NCBI GenBank assembly: GCA_028875345.1
Contig: JAPPEG010000090.1
Coordinates: forward strand, 1-36,134
Source of the DNA: Gemmatimonadota bacterium
GTDB lineage: Bacteria; Latescibacterota; UBA2968; UBA8231
Direction of reading: 5' to 3'
Length of the DNA: 36,134 bases
Below the pieces are notes generated by a model. That model saw only the letters and a list, made by a program, of their open reading frames with translations, did no database searches and was not told the DNA's origin. This document shows, piece by piece, positions 1-9,045 of the stretch. Position 1 is the first letter of the stretch. The number at the start of each line of letters is the position of its first letter. The position numbers were made by a program, and so were the translations under genes.

Positions 1-2
1 TT

Positions 3-287
3 TTTACTTTATTGGCCCGGTGGCCATTGTTTAATAACTCCACGATGCAGGCCGGCGTGGAGTACACCGTTTTCCAACAGCTCAGGGATTCGGATGAGGC
101 GGTCAAGGAAGGGTTACTAGACGACTTCCGTGAAATTGTGGGCGCGGCCCAGTTCGCCAATAATTCAAACTACTTGGGCTACAATTTGACGACCCTGATG
201 GGGCTCAGGCTGACTAGAAGGGCCATAGATAACGAAACCGAAACGGGTAGAATGGCTTTTGCCACGGTATTCGCCGGTTTGGAGTAA
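3..287 (+). CDS. C-terminal part of an unidentified protein, cut by the window edge
   Basis: The frame is open from the left edge to a TAA at 285-287, so only the last ~94 codons of a longer gene are present and the true start lies outside. I do not recognise the family. The visible segment alternates short stretches that look like amphipathic beta strands (around MQAGVEYTVF, YNLTTLMGLRL and the final MAFATVFAGLE) with polar turns. That would fit the end of an outer-membrane or surface beta-barrel, but the last residue is Glu rather than the usual Phe. It lies 39 bases upstream of a periplasmic rotamase lipoprotein and could be co-transcribed with it. The barrel idea is inference only. Confidence 0.5.
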   Translation, partial: FTLLARWPLFNNSTMQAGVEYTVFQQLRDSDEAVKEGLLDDFREIVGAAQFANNSNYLGYNLTTLMGLRLTRRAIDNETETGRMAFATVFAGLE

Positions 288-326
288 CCTACCTATGCAC
301 AGGAATACAGAGGAGATCTGAGCTAC

Positions 327-1991
327 ATGCCAAGAGAAAGGACTGCATTTTGGCTTTTACCACTCGCGCTTTTTACCATGCTCATGGGTTGCACAGTGGA
401 AATGGGAGACCGGGTAGTTGCTCAGATAGGTGATGAGAAGATAACAGTTGACCAGTTGCGGGAATTTATCGCTGGCCTTCCCGAAGAGGCGAAGGCGGAC
501 ACCACTAGGGTAAAAGAAGCGAAGAAACATTTGAACACCATGGTCAATATTCAACTACTGATCATGGAGGCGAAGGCGGCCGATCTCGACAAAAGCCCTG
601 AATTTCACGCTCGCCTGGAAAAAGTCCAGCAAGAAAAGTTGATCAGCATTTTCCAAGACAGAGCGCTGGAAGTGGAAGAGGAAGTGGAGGAGGGCGAAGT
701 GCGGGAATACGCTGAACGCATGGGGCTCACTCGAGCAGTCAGATTGGCCGATATAATGGTTCCCAGCCGCGAAAATGCCTTGGCCGCCCTCCGGGAACTC
801 AAAAATGGGGTGCCTTTTGGACAAGTCGCCCAAAAATGGTCCATAAACAAAAAAACCTCGGCCCAAGGCGGTGACTTAGGCCGTTATACCACCCGAGAAC
901 ACATGGTCACGCCCCTTCAGGACAAGCTATTTTCCCTCGCCTTGGGCGAAGTCTCAGAGCCTATAAAAATCGGTGGAAGCTATTCGATCTTCACTGTCAT
1001 AGCCGATTCTACCATCGAACTCAGTCCTCAGAGGAGGTTGGCGATCCAAATGGGACTGAAAAAGGAAAAAAAGCAGCGGGCGCTATCAGCTTTGGCCGCT
1101 GAACTTGGGGAAAAATACCACCTCGAATTGGATCGGGAAGGTCTCGCGCTCATTGTCGAAAAAGTGCGCGGCGGTGCATCTTTCGCCTCGGAGACGGAAC
1201 GCAATACAGTTCTCTATAGGTACGACGGCGGAGAAATAACCGCTCAGGACTTGACAGAAGCTGGCCACCCCTTGAAAGGCACTGCCTTGGCCCAACTCAG
1301 CGACTCCAGCCAAGTGGTCGCTTTTGCCGAGCGCCATGTCGTACCCAATGCAATGCTTGTGGAAGCGGCCCTACGTGCTGGCATAGACGAGGAAGCAGAG
1401 ACGGTCGAGTGGTTGGAAAATCAAGCAAATCAACTCTTGATAAGTGCCCTCAGGGCGCGGCTCCTGAGAGCTAAAGTGACTATCGCTGAAAACGAGTTAC
1501 GCCAATTTTACGAGGCCCATGCGGAAAGATATATGCACCCCGAGCAAATTGAAGTACAAGAGGTTCTGGTAGAGACAGAGGCCGAGGCACTGAGGTTGAT
1601 GGAGCAGATCCAAAGAGGTGCCCGATTAGGCGATTTGGCCAAGAAGTATTCTATCCGCTCGTCAGAGGTTCGGGATGAAGAGGGCCGATTCCACTTCCAC
1701 CTTTTCGAAAAAGCCTTTCTCGGTGGTTTTGTAGAAGTCGCCGAAAAAGCCGAAATAGGAGCGCTCACCGGTCCGGCCAAAGTAGATGAGGGTTATTCTA
1801 TATTTAAGGTGCTTTCTAGGGAGCGAAAACGAGAGACTTTTGCGGAGGCCGAGTGGCGAGTCCGATCCCAACTCAGGAGAGAAAAGAACAGAAAGGCCTT
1901 TAATCAGTTTATCGAAGAAGTGCGGAATAAATACGCGTCGAAGGTGGTTATTCGGGAGGACAACCTCAGAGCCGCTTTCGGGGAGGGATAG
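327..1991 (+). CDS. SurA/PpiC-type peptidyl-prolyl isomerase lipoprotein with two rotamase domains
   Basis: Predicted periplasmic folding chaperone of 554 aa. The N-terminus is a lipoprotein signal: basic MPRER, hydrophobic core, then lipobox LMGC with the acylated Cys at residue 22. Thr at +2 would favour outer-membrane sorting by the E. coli rule. A SurA-N-like helical segment spans about residues 28-130. The first PpiC rotamase domain (about 138-228) contains the family-typical run AQGGDLGRY (179-187). A second, weaker rotamase-like domain lies at about 404-498 and lacks the GGDLG signature (it reads EEGRFHFH), so it may be structural. A charged region rich in Lys and Glu follows. AGGAG at 311-315 sits 11 bases before the ATG. 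Known SurA/PpiD relatives assist outer-membrane protein folding; a link to the upstream barrel-like tail is plausible but inferred. Confidence 0.85.
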   Translation: MPRERTAFWLLPLALFTMLMGCTVEMGDRVVAQIGDEKITVDQLREFIAGLPEEAKADTTRVKEAKKHLNTMVNIQLLIMEAKAADLDKSPEFHARLEKVQQEKLISIFQDRALEVEEEVEEGEVREYAERMGLTRAVRLADIMVPSRENALAALRELKNGVPFGQVAQKWSINKKTSAQGGDLGRYTTREHMVTPLQDKLFSLALGEVSEPIKIGGSYSIFTVIADSTIELSPQRRLAIQMGLKKEKKQRALSALAAELGEKYHLELDREGLALIVEKVRGGASFASETERNTVLYRYDGGEITAQDLTEAGHPLKGTALAQLSDSSQVVAFAERHVVPNAMLVEAALRAGIDEEAETVEWLENQANQLLISALRARLLRAKVTIAENELRQFYEAHAERYMHPEQIEVQEVLVETEAEALRLMEQIQRGARLGDLAKKYSIRSSEVRDEEGRFHFHLFEKAFLGGFVEVAEKAEIGALTGPAKVDEGYSIFKVLSRERKRETFAEAEWRVRSQLRREKNRKAFNQFIEEVRNKYASKVVIREDNLRAAFGEG

Positions 1992-2004
1992 AGGCCTATA
2001 GGTC

Positions 2005-3696
2005 TTACTCTGCGTAGATGTTGGCCCCCATCTCCGTAAGGACATAGGGGCCGTTTTGGCGGATTACCAACAGCTTATTGGCCGGTGCTGCCGGCACTGT
2101 CTGACGAGTGCGGTCGGGCCAAGTGATTTCGACTTCATCTGCCCCTTCTGCCCTACCCAAGCCGAAGAAAATACGCATATCGTTGTAGGAGAGATAGCTG
2201 GAAGCACCATTAGCCGTACGCCACTGGGATCGACCGCCGGCCAATAAACGGATCTTGGCACCGACGGCGTCGCGATTGGGGCCACTTCCCAGAAGTTGGA
2301 CGACAAGCCAGTTGTTGACGGAGGCAAAATCGTTGCGCAGCAGGGTGCTCGCCTCGTCCAAGTTGACGACGAAAATGTCTATATCGCCATCGTTGTCGTA
2401 GTCGCCGAAACTGGCACCGCGGCTGACTCTTTTAAGAGCCATTCCCGGGCCAGCCGCATCCCCTATATCGATTAAACGATTGCCGCCGTCATTGCGGATC
2501 AATTGGTTGCGCTGGGGGTAGGAAGTGCCCGCAATAGTGCTAGCCGCCTGTGGATAGACATGGCCGTTAGCGACGAATAGATCCAAGTCGCCGTCCCTGT
2601 CATAGTCGAAGAATTGGGTGCCCCATCCCAGCATCCCAAGCGTGGGTTCTTCTAGACCGATCTGGGTCGTTATATCTTTGAAATGGCCCTGTCCGTCGTT
2701 GAGATAGAAGGTATTACTCTCGCGGAAAAAATGGGTTATATAGAGGTCGAGGTCACCATCGGCGTCATAGTCTCCACCGCTGACCCCCATACCTGCCTCT
2801 TCCTCGCCGTATTCGTTATACGCGATGCCTGCTTTGAGGCCAATTTCGCTAAAGGTGCCATCGCGATTATTGTCGAATAGCACATTGGGAGTTGCGTCAT
2901 TGGCCACGAAGAGATCGGTGTCACCATCGTTGTCGAAGTCTTCGGGCAGTACACCCAACCCGTAGTAGTGGTTGGCCCAAGAGATACCCGAAGGACGGGT
3001 GACATCGGTAAAGGTGTTGTCCCCATTGTTGCGGTAGAACCGGTCGGCAGCTCCAGGTAGGCCCTGGGGGCCGCAGAAGATCTCAATTCCCTCGTAGGTA
3101 CAGACCTTATCCGGAGGAGAGTCAAAATCGTAGACGAGATAATTGGCCACGTATAAATCGAGATCACCGTCGCCATCGTAATCAAAAAAAGCAGCGCTAG
3201 AACTATAATCATCCCCCGCTACCCCAGCAGAAATGTCCACAAAGGTGCCATTGCCTTGGTTGCGGTAGAGAACATTGGGACCATAATTGGTCACGTACAG
3301 ATCGCGGTACCCATCGCCGTCGATGTCGCCCACGGTGCAACCCATGCCCCAACTGCGGTCCCCGACGCCGGCTGGTAAGGTCACATCGGCAAAGGTGCCG
3401 TTACCTTGGTTGCGGTAGAGAACATTGCCCGGTCCGGATTTTTGCCGGTAGGTATTGACTGTAGCGCCGTTGACCGCGTATAGATCGAGGTCGCCATCGT
3501 TGTCGTAGTCAAAAAAAGCAGCCCCACCGCCGGAGGTTTCGACAATGTGCTTTTTTTCAGATCCGCCGGCCACATGTTGGAAGGCGATGTGCGCTTCCTT
3601 TGTTTGGTCGGTGAATTGGGGCAGAACAGATTCCGGCAGTAGCACGGCCAGCACTAGGGCAAAGGCAAGGACTCGGCCATAATAAAAAAAGTCCAT
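2005..3696 (-). CDS. Secreted FG-GAP/VCBS repeat protein with C-terminal ASPIC-UnbV domain (CRTAC1-like)
   Basis: About 563 aa, exported. The start is taken at the ATG 3694-3696 because it opens a clear signal peptide (MDFFYYGRVLAFALVLAVLL) and lies about 37 bases downstream of a good minus-strand promoter. The frame continues upstream to 3915, but that would overlap the divergent gene. At least seven calcium-binding-type repeats of the form DxDxDGDxD are visible (for example DYDNDGDLDLY, DIDGDGYRDLY, DFDNDGDTDLF), the hallmark of FG-GAP/VCBS beta-propeller blades. The C-terminus (about the last 90 residues, from VVQLLGSG to LLVIRQ) matches the ASPIC/UnbV domain, including GAKIRL and WPDRTRQ. 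The family is secreted or surface-bound; substrate and function are unknown. It converges on the rotamase gene with a 13-base gap. Confidence 0.85.
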   Translation of the reverse strand: MDFFYYGRVLAFALVLAVLLPESVLPQFTDQTKEAHIAFQHVAGGSEKKHIVETSGGGAAFFDYDNDGDLDLYAVNGATVNTYRQKSGPGNVLYRNQGNGTFADVTLPAGVGDRSWGMGCTVGDIDGDGYRDLYVTNYGPNVLYRNQGNGTFVDISAGVAGDDYSSSAAFFDYDGDGDLDLYVANYLVYDFDSPPDKVCTYEGIEIFCGPQGLPGAADRFYRNNGDNTFTDVTRPSGISWANHYYGLGVLPEDFDNDGDTDLFVANDATPNVLFDNNRDGTFSEIGLKAGIAYNEYGEEEAGMGVSGGDYDADGDLDLYITHFFRESNTFYLNDGQGHFKDITTQIGLEEPTLGMLGWGTQFFDYDRDGDLDLFVANGHVYPQAASTIAGTSYPQRNQLIRNDGGNRLIDIGDAAGPGMALKRVSRGASFGDYDNDGDIDIFVVNLDEASTLLRNDFASVNNWLVVQLLGSGPNRDAVGAKIRLLAGGRSQWRTANGASSYLSYNDMRIFFGLGRAEGADEVEITWPDRTRQTVPAAPANKLLVIRQNGPYVLTEMGANIYAE

Positions 3697-3739
3697 ACAC
3701 TCATCGCTGTAGAAGTAAACTAAGCAGATAATGGTCGCA

Positions 3740-3768
3740 ATTATAGAAATTACCCTTTGCTGCGGCAA
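3740..3768 (-). promoter_or_regulatory. Sigma70-type promoter for the FG-GAP gene
   Basis: On the minus strand, TTGCCG (3763-3768) and a perfect TATAAT (3740-3745) are separated by exactly 17 bases. Transcription would begin near 3733, leaving a ~37-base leader before the ATG at 3696, which supports that start over the longer frame. Confidence 0.6.
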
Positions 3769-3820
3769 GGACAGAGGATCCGTTGCACGCTCTCGCCATT
3801 CATGGATCCGGAGGTGCGGA

Positions 3821-4615
3821 ATGAGGCAGATTTTCGCCGCCCTAATAATGGGTATCACGTGTGCGGCTATGGGACGATCCGAGAACACTGTTGTAGAACT
3901 CCGCGACGGAGTCACGATGGAATTCGTGTGGATCGAACCAGGTACCTTTCTGATGGGATCGCCAGCCTCAGCCCCTATACGAGGTGAAGACGAAGGCCCT
4001 CAGTACGAGGTCTCGATAAGCAAGGGATTTTACTTGGGTAAATTTGAGATTACCCAAGCCCAATGGATCGCAGTGATGGGGACTGCACCGTGGACCCGGC
4101 GCAAGTACGTACGAGCCGAGCCGAATCACCCGGCAGTCTATATCTCGTGGATCGACATGCAGGAATTCCTCCGCCGCTTAAACCAAGCCGCCGACAGAGA
4201 TTTATACCGCCTGCCTACCGAAGCCGAGTGGGAATACGCCTGCCGGGCCGGGACCACGACGAGCCGTTCCTTTGGGGACGACGAAAGCCTGTTGGGCGAC
4301 TATGCCTGGTACATAGGAAACGTGGGAGACGCGGAGGGAAAATTTGCCCAACCGGTGGGTTCAAAGCGGCCAAATCCGTGGGGGCTGTACGATATGCACG
4401 GCAATGTATGGGAGTGGGTGCAAGACTGGTACAGCAACGCCTATTCAAGCGCCAAACAGGTGGACCCTACCGGAGCTACTTCGGGCTCTACCCGCGTTAT
4501 GCGCGGGGGCGGCTTTGTCAATCACGCGCGCAACGTGCGGTCAGCCAAACGCTTCAGCTTTGATCAATCACTCCGCTACTGTGCTATTGGAGCACGCCTA
4601 GTGATGACAAAATAA
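3821..4615 (+). CDS. Secreted formylglycine-generating-enzyme-like (SUMF1/FGE-sulfatase fold) protein, probably non-catalytic
   Basis: About 264 aa. The start at 3821 is preferred over an in-frame ATG at 3731 because GGAGGTG (3810-3816) precedes it by four bases and it opens a signal peptide (MRQIFAALIMGITCAAMG). The FGE-sulfatase fold is recognisable in order: FVWIEPGTFLMGS (35-47), FYLGKFEITQAQW (70-82), YRLPTEAEWEYACRAG (129-144), NPWGLYDMHGNVWEWVQDWY (185-204) and RVMRGGGFVN (225-234). Active formylglycine-generating enzymes carry a Cys pair near this last block; here it reads GGGFVNHARN, with no Cys. The only nearby Cys is C254 in RYCAIGARL. I infer a carbohydrate- or ligand-binding role rather than sulfatase activation, and no sulfatase lies nearby. 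It is divergent from the FG-GAP gene. Confidence 0.82.
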   Translation: MRQIFAALIMGITCAAMGRSENTVVELRDGVTMEFVWIEPGTFLMGSPASAPIRGEDEGPQYEVSISKGFYLGKFEITQAQWIAVMGTAPWTRRKYVRAEPNHPAVYISWIDMQEFLRRLNQAADRDLYRLPTEAEWEYACRAGTTTSRSFGDDESLLGDYAWYIGNVGDAEGKFAQPVGSKRPNPWGLYDMHGNVWEWVQDWYSNAYSSAKQVDPTGATSGSTRVMRGGGFVNHARNVRSAKRFSFDQSLRYCAIGARLVMTK

Positions 4616-4691
4616 ACGGCCTCTCTTTGTCGCTTAAACGGACTTATCCATTAGTTGAAATACGACATATGACAGCCCCTAGAGACAAGTA

Positions 4692-6680
4692 TTGAAAAAG
4701 AGAATTCCGCCTCAACACCTCACCTGGCTAAAAAGAAGCCAGCCGACCTATGAAGACGTCAAAGGCATTTCGGCCCGGGCCATCTTACTTGGGGCGGTAC
4801 TGGCCTTTCTGCTAAATCTCCTCGACGCCTATGCTACGACCCTCATCCGAGGTTCGTATCTAACCCTGAACTTCAGCACTCCGGCGGCCCTGTTCTTCTT
4901 CTTTTTTGTCGTGCTTGCTAGTGCCTTGGTCGCCTGTCTTCGCCGACCCTTGGCCTTGGATCAAGCCGAGTTGGTAACCATCTACATCATGCTAGCGGTG
5001 GCCTGCTGTGTTCCCGGCATGGGTTTCACCCAATTCATCATACCCTGCTTACTCGGCTCCACCTACTATGCCACGCCCGAGAACAACTGGGATTTTCTCT
5101 ACAACCAGTACATCCCTAGCTGGATGATTCCCCGGGGCGAAAACGCGGCGCGTTTTTTCTTTGAAGGTCTGCCCGAAGGCGAGGCTATCCCTTGGGATAT
5201 CTGGGTCGTACCGCTGAGTTTCTGGTACGGATTTTTCCTAGTGCTCAGCTTCGCCATGATCTGCACCATGGTCATTCTACGTCGCCAGTGGATGGACCGG
5301 GAAAAGCTAGTTTATCCACTGGTCCAAGTACCCATGGAGATGATCGGCCGAGAAAGGGAGGGAATGATCGGCCGGTCGTTTTTCACCAACAAAGCCATGT
5401 GGATCGGTTTTTCCGTATCATTCATTCTACTCAGTGTCAACGGCCTACATTCCTACTTTCCGAACTTTCCGCAGATCACCAAGACCTTCGTATTGCCCTT
5501 GTTCCGCGATACCGTCGGCCTGAGTTTCTGGTTTAGTCCGCCCTGGACGGGCTTTTTCTATTTCGTCAACCTCGATATCACGGCTTCAATCTGGATATTC
5601 TACACCCTCACCACCATTCAGCGGGGCATCTTCAATATCGTCGGCTTGCAGAGCACGCAGCGGATCGATTTCTACTCTATCGAACCTTTCCTAGCCCATC
5701 AGGGTATGGGCTCGATGATAGTCTTTGTGCTAGTGGGTTTATGGGTCGGACGCGGCCATTTACAAAGTGTTTACCGCAAAGCCTTCCATGGCGACGAAGA
5801 GGTCGACGACAGCGGCGAAATGCTATCCTACAGGCAGGCCCTTTTCGGCCTGCTAGCGGCGCTTGCCCTAGTGGTGGTCGGCCTATGTATGATGGGACTA
5901 ACCCTTCCCACGGCACTGTTATTCCTCTTTGGTGCCATGATGCTATTTATAGGGCTAACTCGGGTAGTGGCCGAAGGGGGCATCCCGGCCATGCGGCCCC
6001 CTATCATGACTTCGAGCTTTGTCATTTCGGGGGCCGGTGCCTCGGCCTTGGGTGCTTCGGGTTTAGTGGCCCTGGGATTTTCCTACGGCTGGCATTCCGA
6101 AGTACGCTCTTTTGTCATGGCGTCTGTAGCCAACGGGCTGAAGATGGGTGAGATTATCACCGGTTCCAAGCGCCGGCTATTCTGGGCCGTGGTCATTGCC
6201 ATTGTAGTAAGTCTAGTCGGCTCGTCGTATATGACCTTAGTGCTGGCCTACAAATACGGGGGCATCAATCTCAATCCGCTCTTTTTCGTGGGGCAGGCCC
6301 CCACCTTCGGTCCTCGGGATATGGCTCCGCGCATCGCCGCAGAGTTGCCCGGTCCAAGACTAGACGCTTGGATGTTCATGGGCATCGGTGGAGGGGTGAT
6401 GGCTCTGCTGATGTGGGCGCGGCATCAGTTCGTCTGGTGGCCGCTCAATCCCCTTGGCTATACCATCAGCGCGAACTGGAAGACGGGGCATATCTTTGGC
6501 AGCGCCTTTCTCGCTTGGTTCCTCAAACTGTTAATCCTGCGCTACGGCGGTCCCAAGCTATACCGGAATTTGCGGCCGTTTTTTCTCGGCCTGATTTTGG
6601 GCGAGATCGTGGCGGCGGGCGGATGGCTGGTGCTGGATTATATAACCGGGCATGTAGGAAGTTTTCTCACGCAAGTCTAA
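4692..6680 (+). CDS. Large polytopic membrane protein, DUF6785/DUF6784 (OPT-transporter-like) family
   Basis: 662 aa with roughly 14 hydrophobic segments, including AILLGAVLAFLLNLLDAY, LFFFFFVVLASALVACL, YIMLAVACCVPGMGF, LLAALALVVVGLCMMGLTL and a C-terminal FLGLILGEIVAAGGWLVL. The start is a TTG at 4692-4694; no ATG fits the first hydrophobic segment and no strong Shine-Dalgarno sequence is visible. A tiny ORF (ATG 4669, ending TGA at 4693-4695) overlaps the start and might couple translation, but that is speculative. The domain layout and the phrase GLTRVVAEGGIPAMRPP resemble the DUF6785 membrane proteins common in Planctomycetes/Latescibacteria-type genomes and distantly related to oligopeptide transporters. 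The substrate is unknown. It converges on the next gene with a 25-base gap. Confidence 0.75.
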   Translation: MKKRIPPQHLTWLKRSQPTYEDVKGISARAILLGAVLAFLLNLLDAYATTLIRGSYLTLNFSTPAALFFFFFVVLASALVACLRRPLALDQAELVTIYIMLAVACCVPGMGFTQFIIPCLLGSTYYATPENNWDFLYNQYIPSWMIPRGENAARFFFEGLPEGEAIPWDIWVVPLSFWYGFFLVLSFAMICTMVILRRQWMDREKLVYPLVQVPMEMIGREREGMIGRSFFTNKAMWIGFSVSFILLSVNGLHSYFPNFPQITKTFVLPLFRDTVGLSFWFSPPWTGFFYFVNLDITASIWIFYTLTTIQRGIFNIVGLQSTQRIDFYSIEPFLAHQGMGSMIVFVLVGLWVGRGHLQSVYRKAFHGDEEVDDSGEMLSYRQALFGLLAALALVVVGLCMMGLTLPTALLFLFGAMMLFIGLTRVVAEGGIPAMRPPIMTSSFVISGAGASALGASGLVALGFSYGWHSEVRSFVMASVANGLKMGEIITGSKRRLFWAVVIAIVVSLVGSSYMTLVLAYKYGGINLNPLFFVGQAPTFGPRDMAPRIAAELPGPRLDAWMFMGIGGGVMALLMWARHQFVWWPLNPLGYTISANWKTGHIFGSAFLAWFLKLLILRYGGPKLYRNLRPFFLGLILGEIVAAGGWLVLDYITGHVGSFLTQV

Positions 6681-6705
6681 GAGAACCCTCCCCCCAAGAT
6701 AAATC

Positions 6706-8973
6706 TCAGTAAGGGATCCTTTGAACTTCCTCCGGATCGTAAAACAAATGCTCCAAATCGTTGTGCTGGTCGCTAAGCACGCGCCCCGGTCCGAGGCGAC
6801 GGCGTAGTTCGGCGTCGTTGCGGATCACGCGGGCAACTAGCGCAGAGGGAGTTGAGACACCGATCCGCAAGAGATCAGTCCTAACCCGGTCGGATTTATA
6901 GAAGTGTTCGGACAATTGCTCCAACCGGATGGGTGAGCGGCTGCCCAACAAAATCAGGTGTTGACCTGCTCCCTCGAACAACAGACTGTAGGGAAACACC
7001 GCGACGAAGGTTCTGGTCACCAGTTCAATCGCGTCGTTGGGCAACTGGCCGATAGGCAGCCATTGGCTCATCAATCCATCCGAGCTCAGGTGCGCAAGAA
7101 CCTGCTCGTAATACTCCCGCGAATACAGGCGATACACTCCCCCGGCCATGGGCGGCGGCGGTTCACTGGTAATCAGGTCGTACGTCTCGTCGCTCAGCGC
7201 GAGGAAGTTGCGCCCGTCGTCGTTGATCATCCGCAGCCGTGGATCCAAATGTACGAAGCCGTGATGCTCGGCAAAGGCTGGTGCCGTCTTGAATACGTTC
7301 TCGTTGAGATCGACGGCATCAATTCGCGTGATACTTTCATGGGCGGCGATGGCCGAGGCGGTGTTGCCGACGCCAAAACAAATCAGCAGGACTTTCTCTG
7401 GATGCGGATGAGCGAGCAAGGGAAAGTGCGCCATCAGACGCATGTACTGCTGAGATCGCGGCGATGTGCCCGACATAGACAGACGGCCGAAGAAGAGCTT
7501 CATGTTGTTGTTCGGAAGTTCGAGGAAATACGTAGTGTGGGCGGCATTGCTCCTCAGGCCTTGGGCTGCAACAGCGTTGGGCCACATCAAGGGCGTAAAA
7601 AAATCTCGATCGAATCTTCTTGGCGTGGCGATACAGGCGCTGGCGACAAGAACTACCAAGACAGCGATCTGCCACGCTTTTATGGGACGGAATTCCGAAA
7701 TGCATGCTAGGGCGAGCGCGGCGAGCACCATGAAGGCCAGAAAGAGCTTCAACGAGTAGAAGATGTTCAGGCGGGGTGCCACCAGCGTGAAGGCAATCAA
7801 GCCGAGACAGAACCCCACCGTATTCAAACCGTAGGCCAGCCCCAAGTGTTTCCCCATGCCCTGTAGTCGATTGCAGACGTAGGGCAGGAGCAAGGAGACT
7901 AGCAAGTACGAAGGTAGTACATAGATACCTGTATAGACGAAGAGCTGGGAGAGACTCACTGGGAAGTGATGTACGCCGCGCACATCCGGCGGGTTGCCCA
8001 CTAAGTAGGTCAACTCATCGCTAAATCGCCAGATCGCGAAGTAGCAGAGTGCGGCCAGACCGTACGCGACCTTGATATGAACGAGCCGGATACGCTCGAC
8101 GTGCCGCACGATAATGCTGGCCAGAAAAATGCCTAGCACGGCCCAGAAGGAGATAAACGACATGATCGCCCCAGGGCTCAGCACGACAATGAAATCGATC
8201 CGCTTGAACATATCGCCTTCGAGAGCTCCGGCGAGCAAGCCGCTCAGTGCGGCACAAGCAATGAGGGCACTTCCCGACCTAGGTGGCACTCCAGCACTTG
8301 GGAATGTTGCCCAGGCAGTGTCCGCTACTTCGTCGCTTGCGGGTGCACCCCCGCTGGCTAGGAAGTACAATCCTAGCAGTATGTTCAAGCCGGCCATCAG
8401 CCAGAAGGTTGGCTGGTGCCCGATCTCCGGTATCAGAATGAACTGGCAAGCGAGTACACCGGCACACGCACCAATAGTGTTCCAAGCGTATAGAGTGGAG
8501 GGAAGCTGCCCATTCCTCAGTATTGAGCGGAAAATATCGCACAGCAAGGGGAAGGTCACTCCCATGAACAGACAAGGGAGGAAGAGGCTGATCGCGGCGA
8601 TGGCTCCTTGGGCAATCTGGTAGCGAATCGTCTGGACCCTGATTCCATCGTCTAGATGATACGGGAAAGAACCCCAGAGGTCCGCCGGCAGATATTCAAC
8701 CGCTACGGTCACAAGGGCCGATACCCCGACCAGAAGTTCTATCAGCCCGTACAAACGCAGCTTGTCCCCAATGCCGGTCCGGCCTGCCAGCAGCCGAGTG
8801 ATTCGTTGGCTCAAAAGCGCGCCGCAACCCAAGCCCCCGATGAAGTTGCATACTACCAGGGCGAAAGTGAGGTTGGTCGAGCCAAACCAATCGATGAAAA
8901 TGCGGAACCACGCTACTTGGTAGCCGAGGCTGATAAAGCCCGAAAGGGCATATAAGGGAAAGACGCGTCGCAA
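6706..8973 (-). CDS. Integral-membrane / spermidine-synthase-like fusion protein
   Basis: 755 aa. The N-terminal ~480 residues are polytopic (about 12 hydrophobic segments starting ALSGFISLGYQVAWFRIF), of the type fused to spermidine-synthase-like domains. The C-terminal ~230 residues carry a Rossmann methyltransferase-like core: VLLICFGVGNTASAI at about 525, an acidic strand end IDAVDLN, and YDLITSEPPPPMAGGVYRLY near 600. In true aminopropyltransferases the last motif holds a catalytic Asp (DxxDP); here the equivalent reads TSEPPPP, so classical spermidine synthesis is doubtful. The start is a TTG at 8971-8973, directly after an in-frame stop (8980-8982), with AAGGT about 11 bases upstream. 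It is the last gene of a leftward run but lies 72 bases beyond its neighbour, so it may be separately expressed. Confidence 0.78.
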   Translation of the reverse strand: MRRVFPLYALSGFISLGYQVAWFRIFIDWFGSTNLTFALVVCNFIGGLGCGALLSQRITRLLAGRTGIGDKLRLYGLIELLVGVSALVTVAVEYLPADLWGSFPYHLDDGIRVQTIRYQIAQGAIAAISLFLPCLFMGVTFPLLCDIFRSILRNGQLPSTLYAWNTIGACAGVLACQFILIPEIGHQPTFWLMAGLNILLGLYFLASGGAPASDEVADTAWATFPSAGVPPRSGSALIACAALSGLLAGALEGDMFKRIDFIVVLSPGAIMSFISFWAVLGIFLASIIVRHVERIRLVHIKVAYGLAALCYFAIWRFSDELTYLVGNPPDVRGVHHFPVSLSQLFVYTGIYVLPSYLLVSLLLPYVCNRLQGMGKHLGLAYGLNTVGFCLGLIAFTLVAPRLNIFYSLKLFLAFMVLAALALACISEFRPIKAWQIAVLVVLVASACIATPRRFDRDFFTPLMWPNAVAAQGLRSNAAHTTYFLELPNNNMKLFFGRLSMSGTSPRSQQYMRLMAHFPLLAHPHPEKVLLICFGVGNTASAIAAHESITRIDAVDLNENVFKTAPAFAEHHGFVHLDPRLRMINDDGRNFLALSDETYDLITSEPPPPMAGGVYRLYSREYYEQVLAHLSSDGLMSQWLPIGQLPNDAIELVTRTFVAVFPYSLLFEGAGQHLILLGSRSPIRLEQLSEHFYKSDRVRTDLLRIGVSTPSALVARVIRNDAELRRRLGPGRVLSDQHNDLEHLFYDPEEVQRIPY

Positions 8974-9045
8974 AGAGAGTTAGACCTTGTATTCTATAGC
9001 CTCTAACAAAACGTCTTCCCAGCGCATAAGCGCTAGCTCCGAGTT

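Noticed and set aside
3697-3915. N-terminal extension of the FG-GAP protein to 3915
   Set aside because: It overlaps the divergent FGE-like gene, lacks a signal peptide and runs through the minus-strand promoter; the ATG at 3696 opens a good signal peptide.
9021-9034. Hairpin AGCGC/GCGCT as terminator of the 9046-10326 gene
   Set aside because: Only five base pairs, without a T-run close enough on the minus strand.
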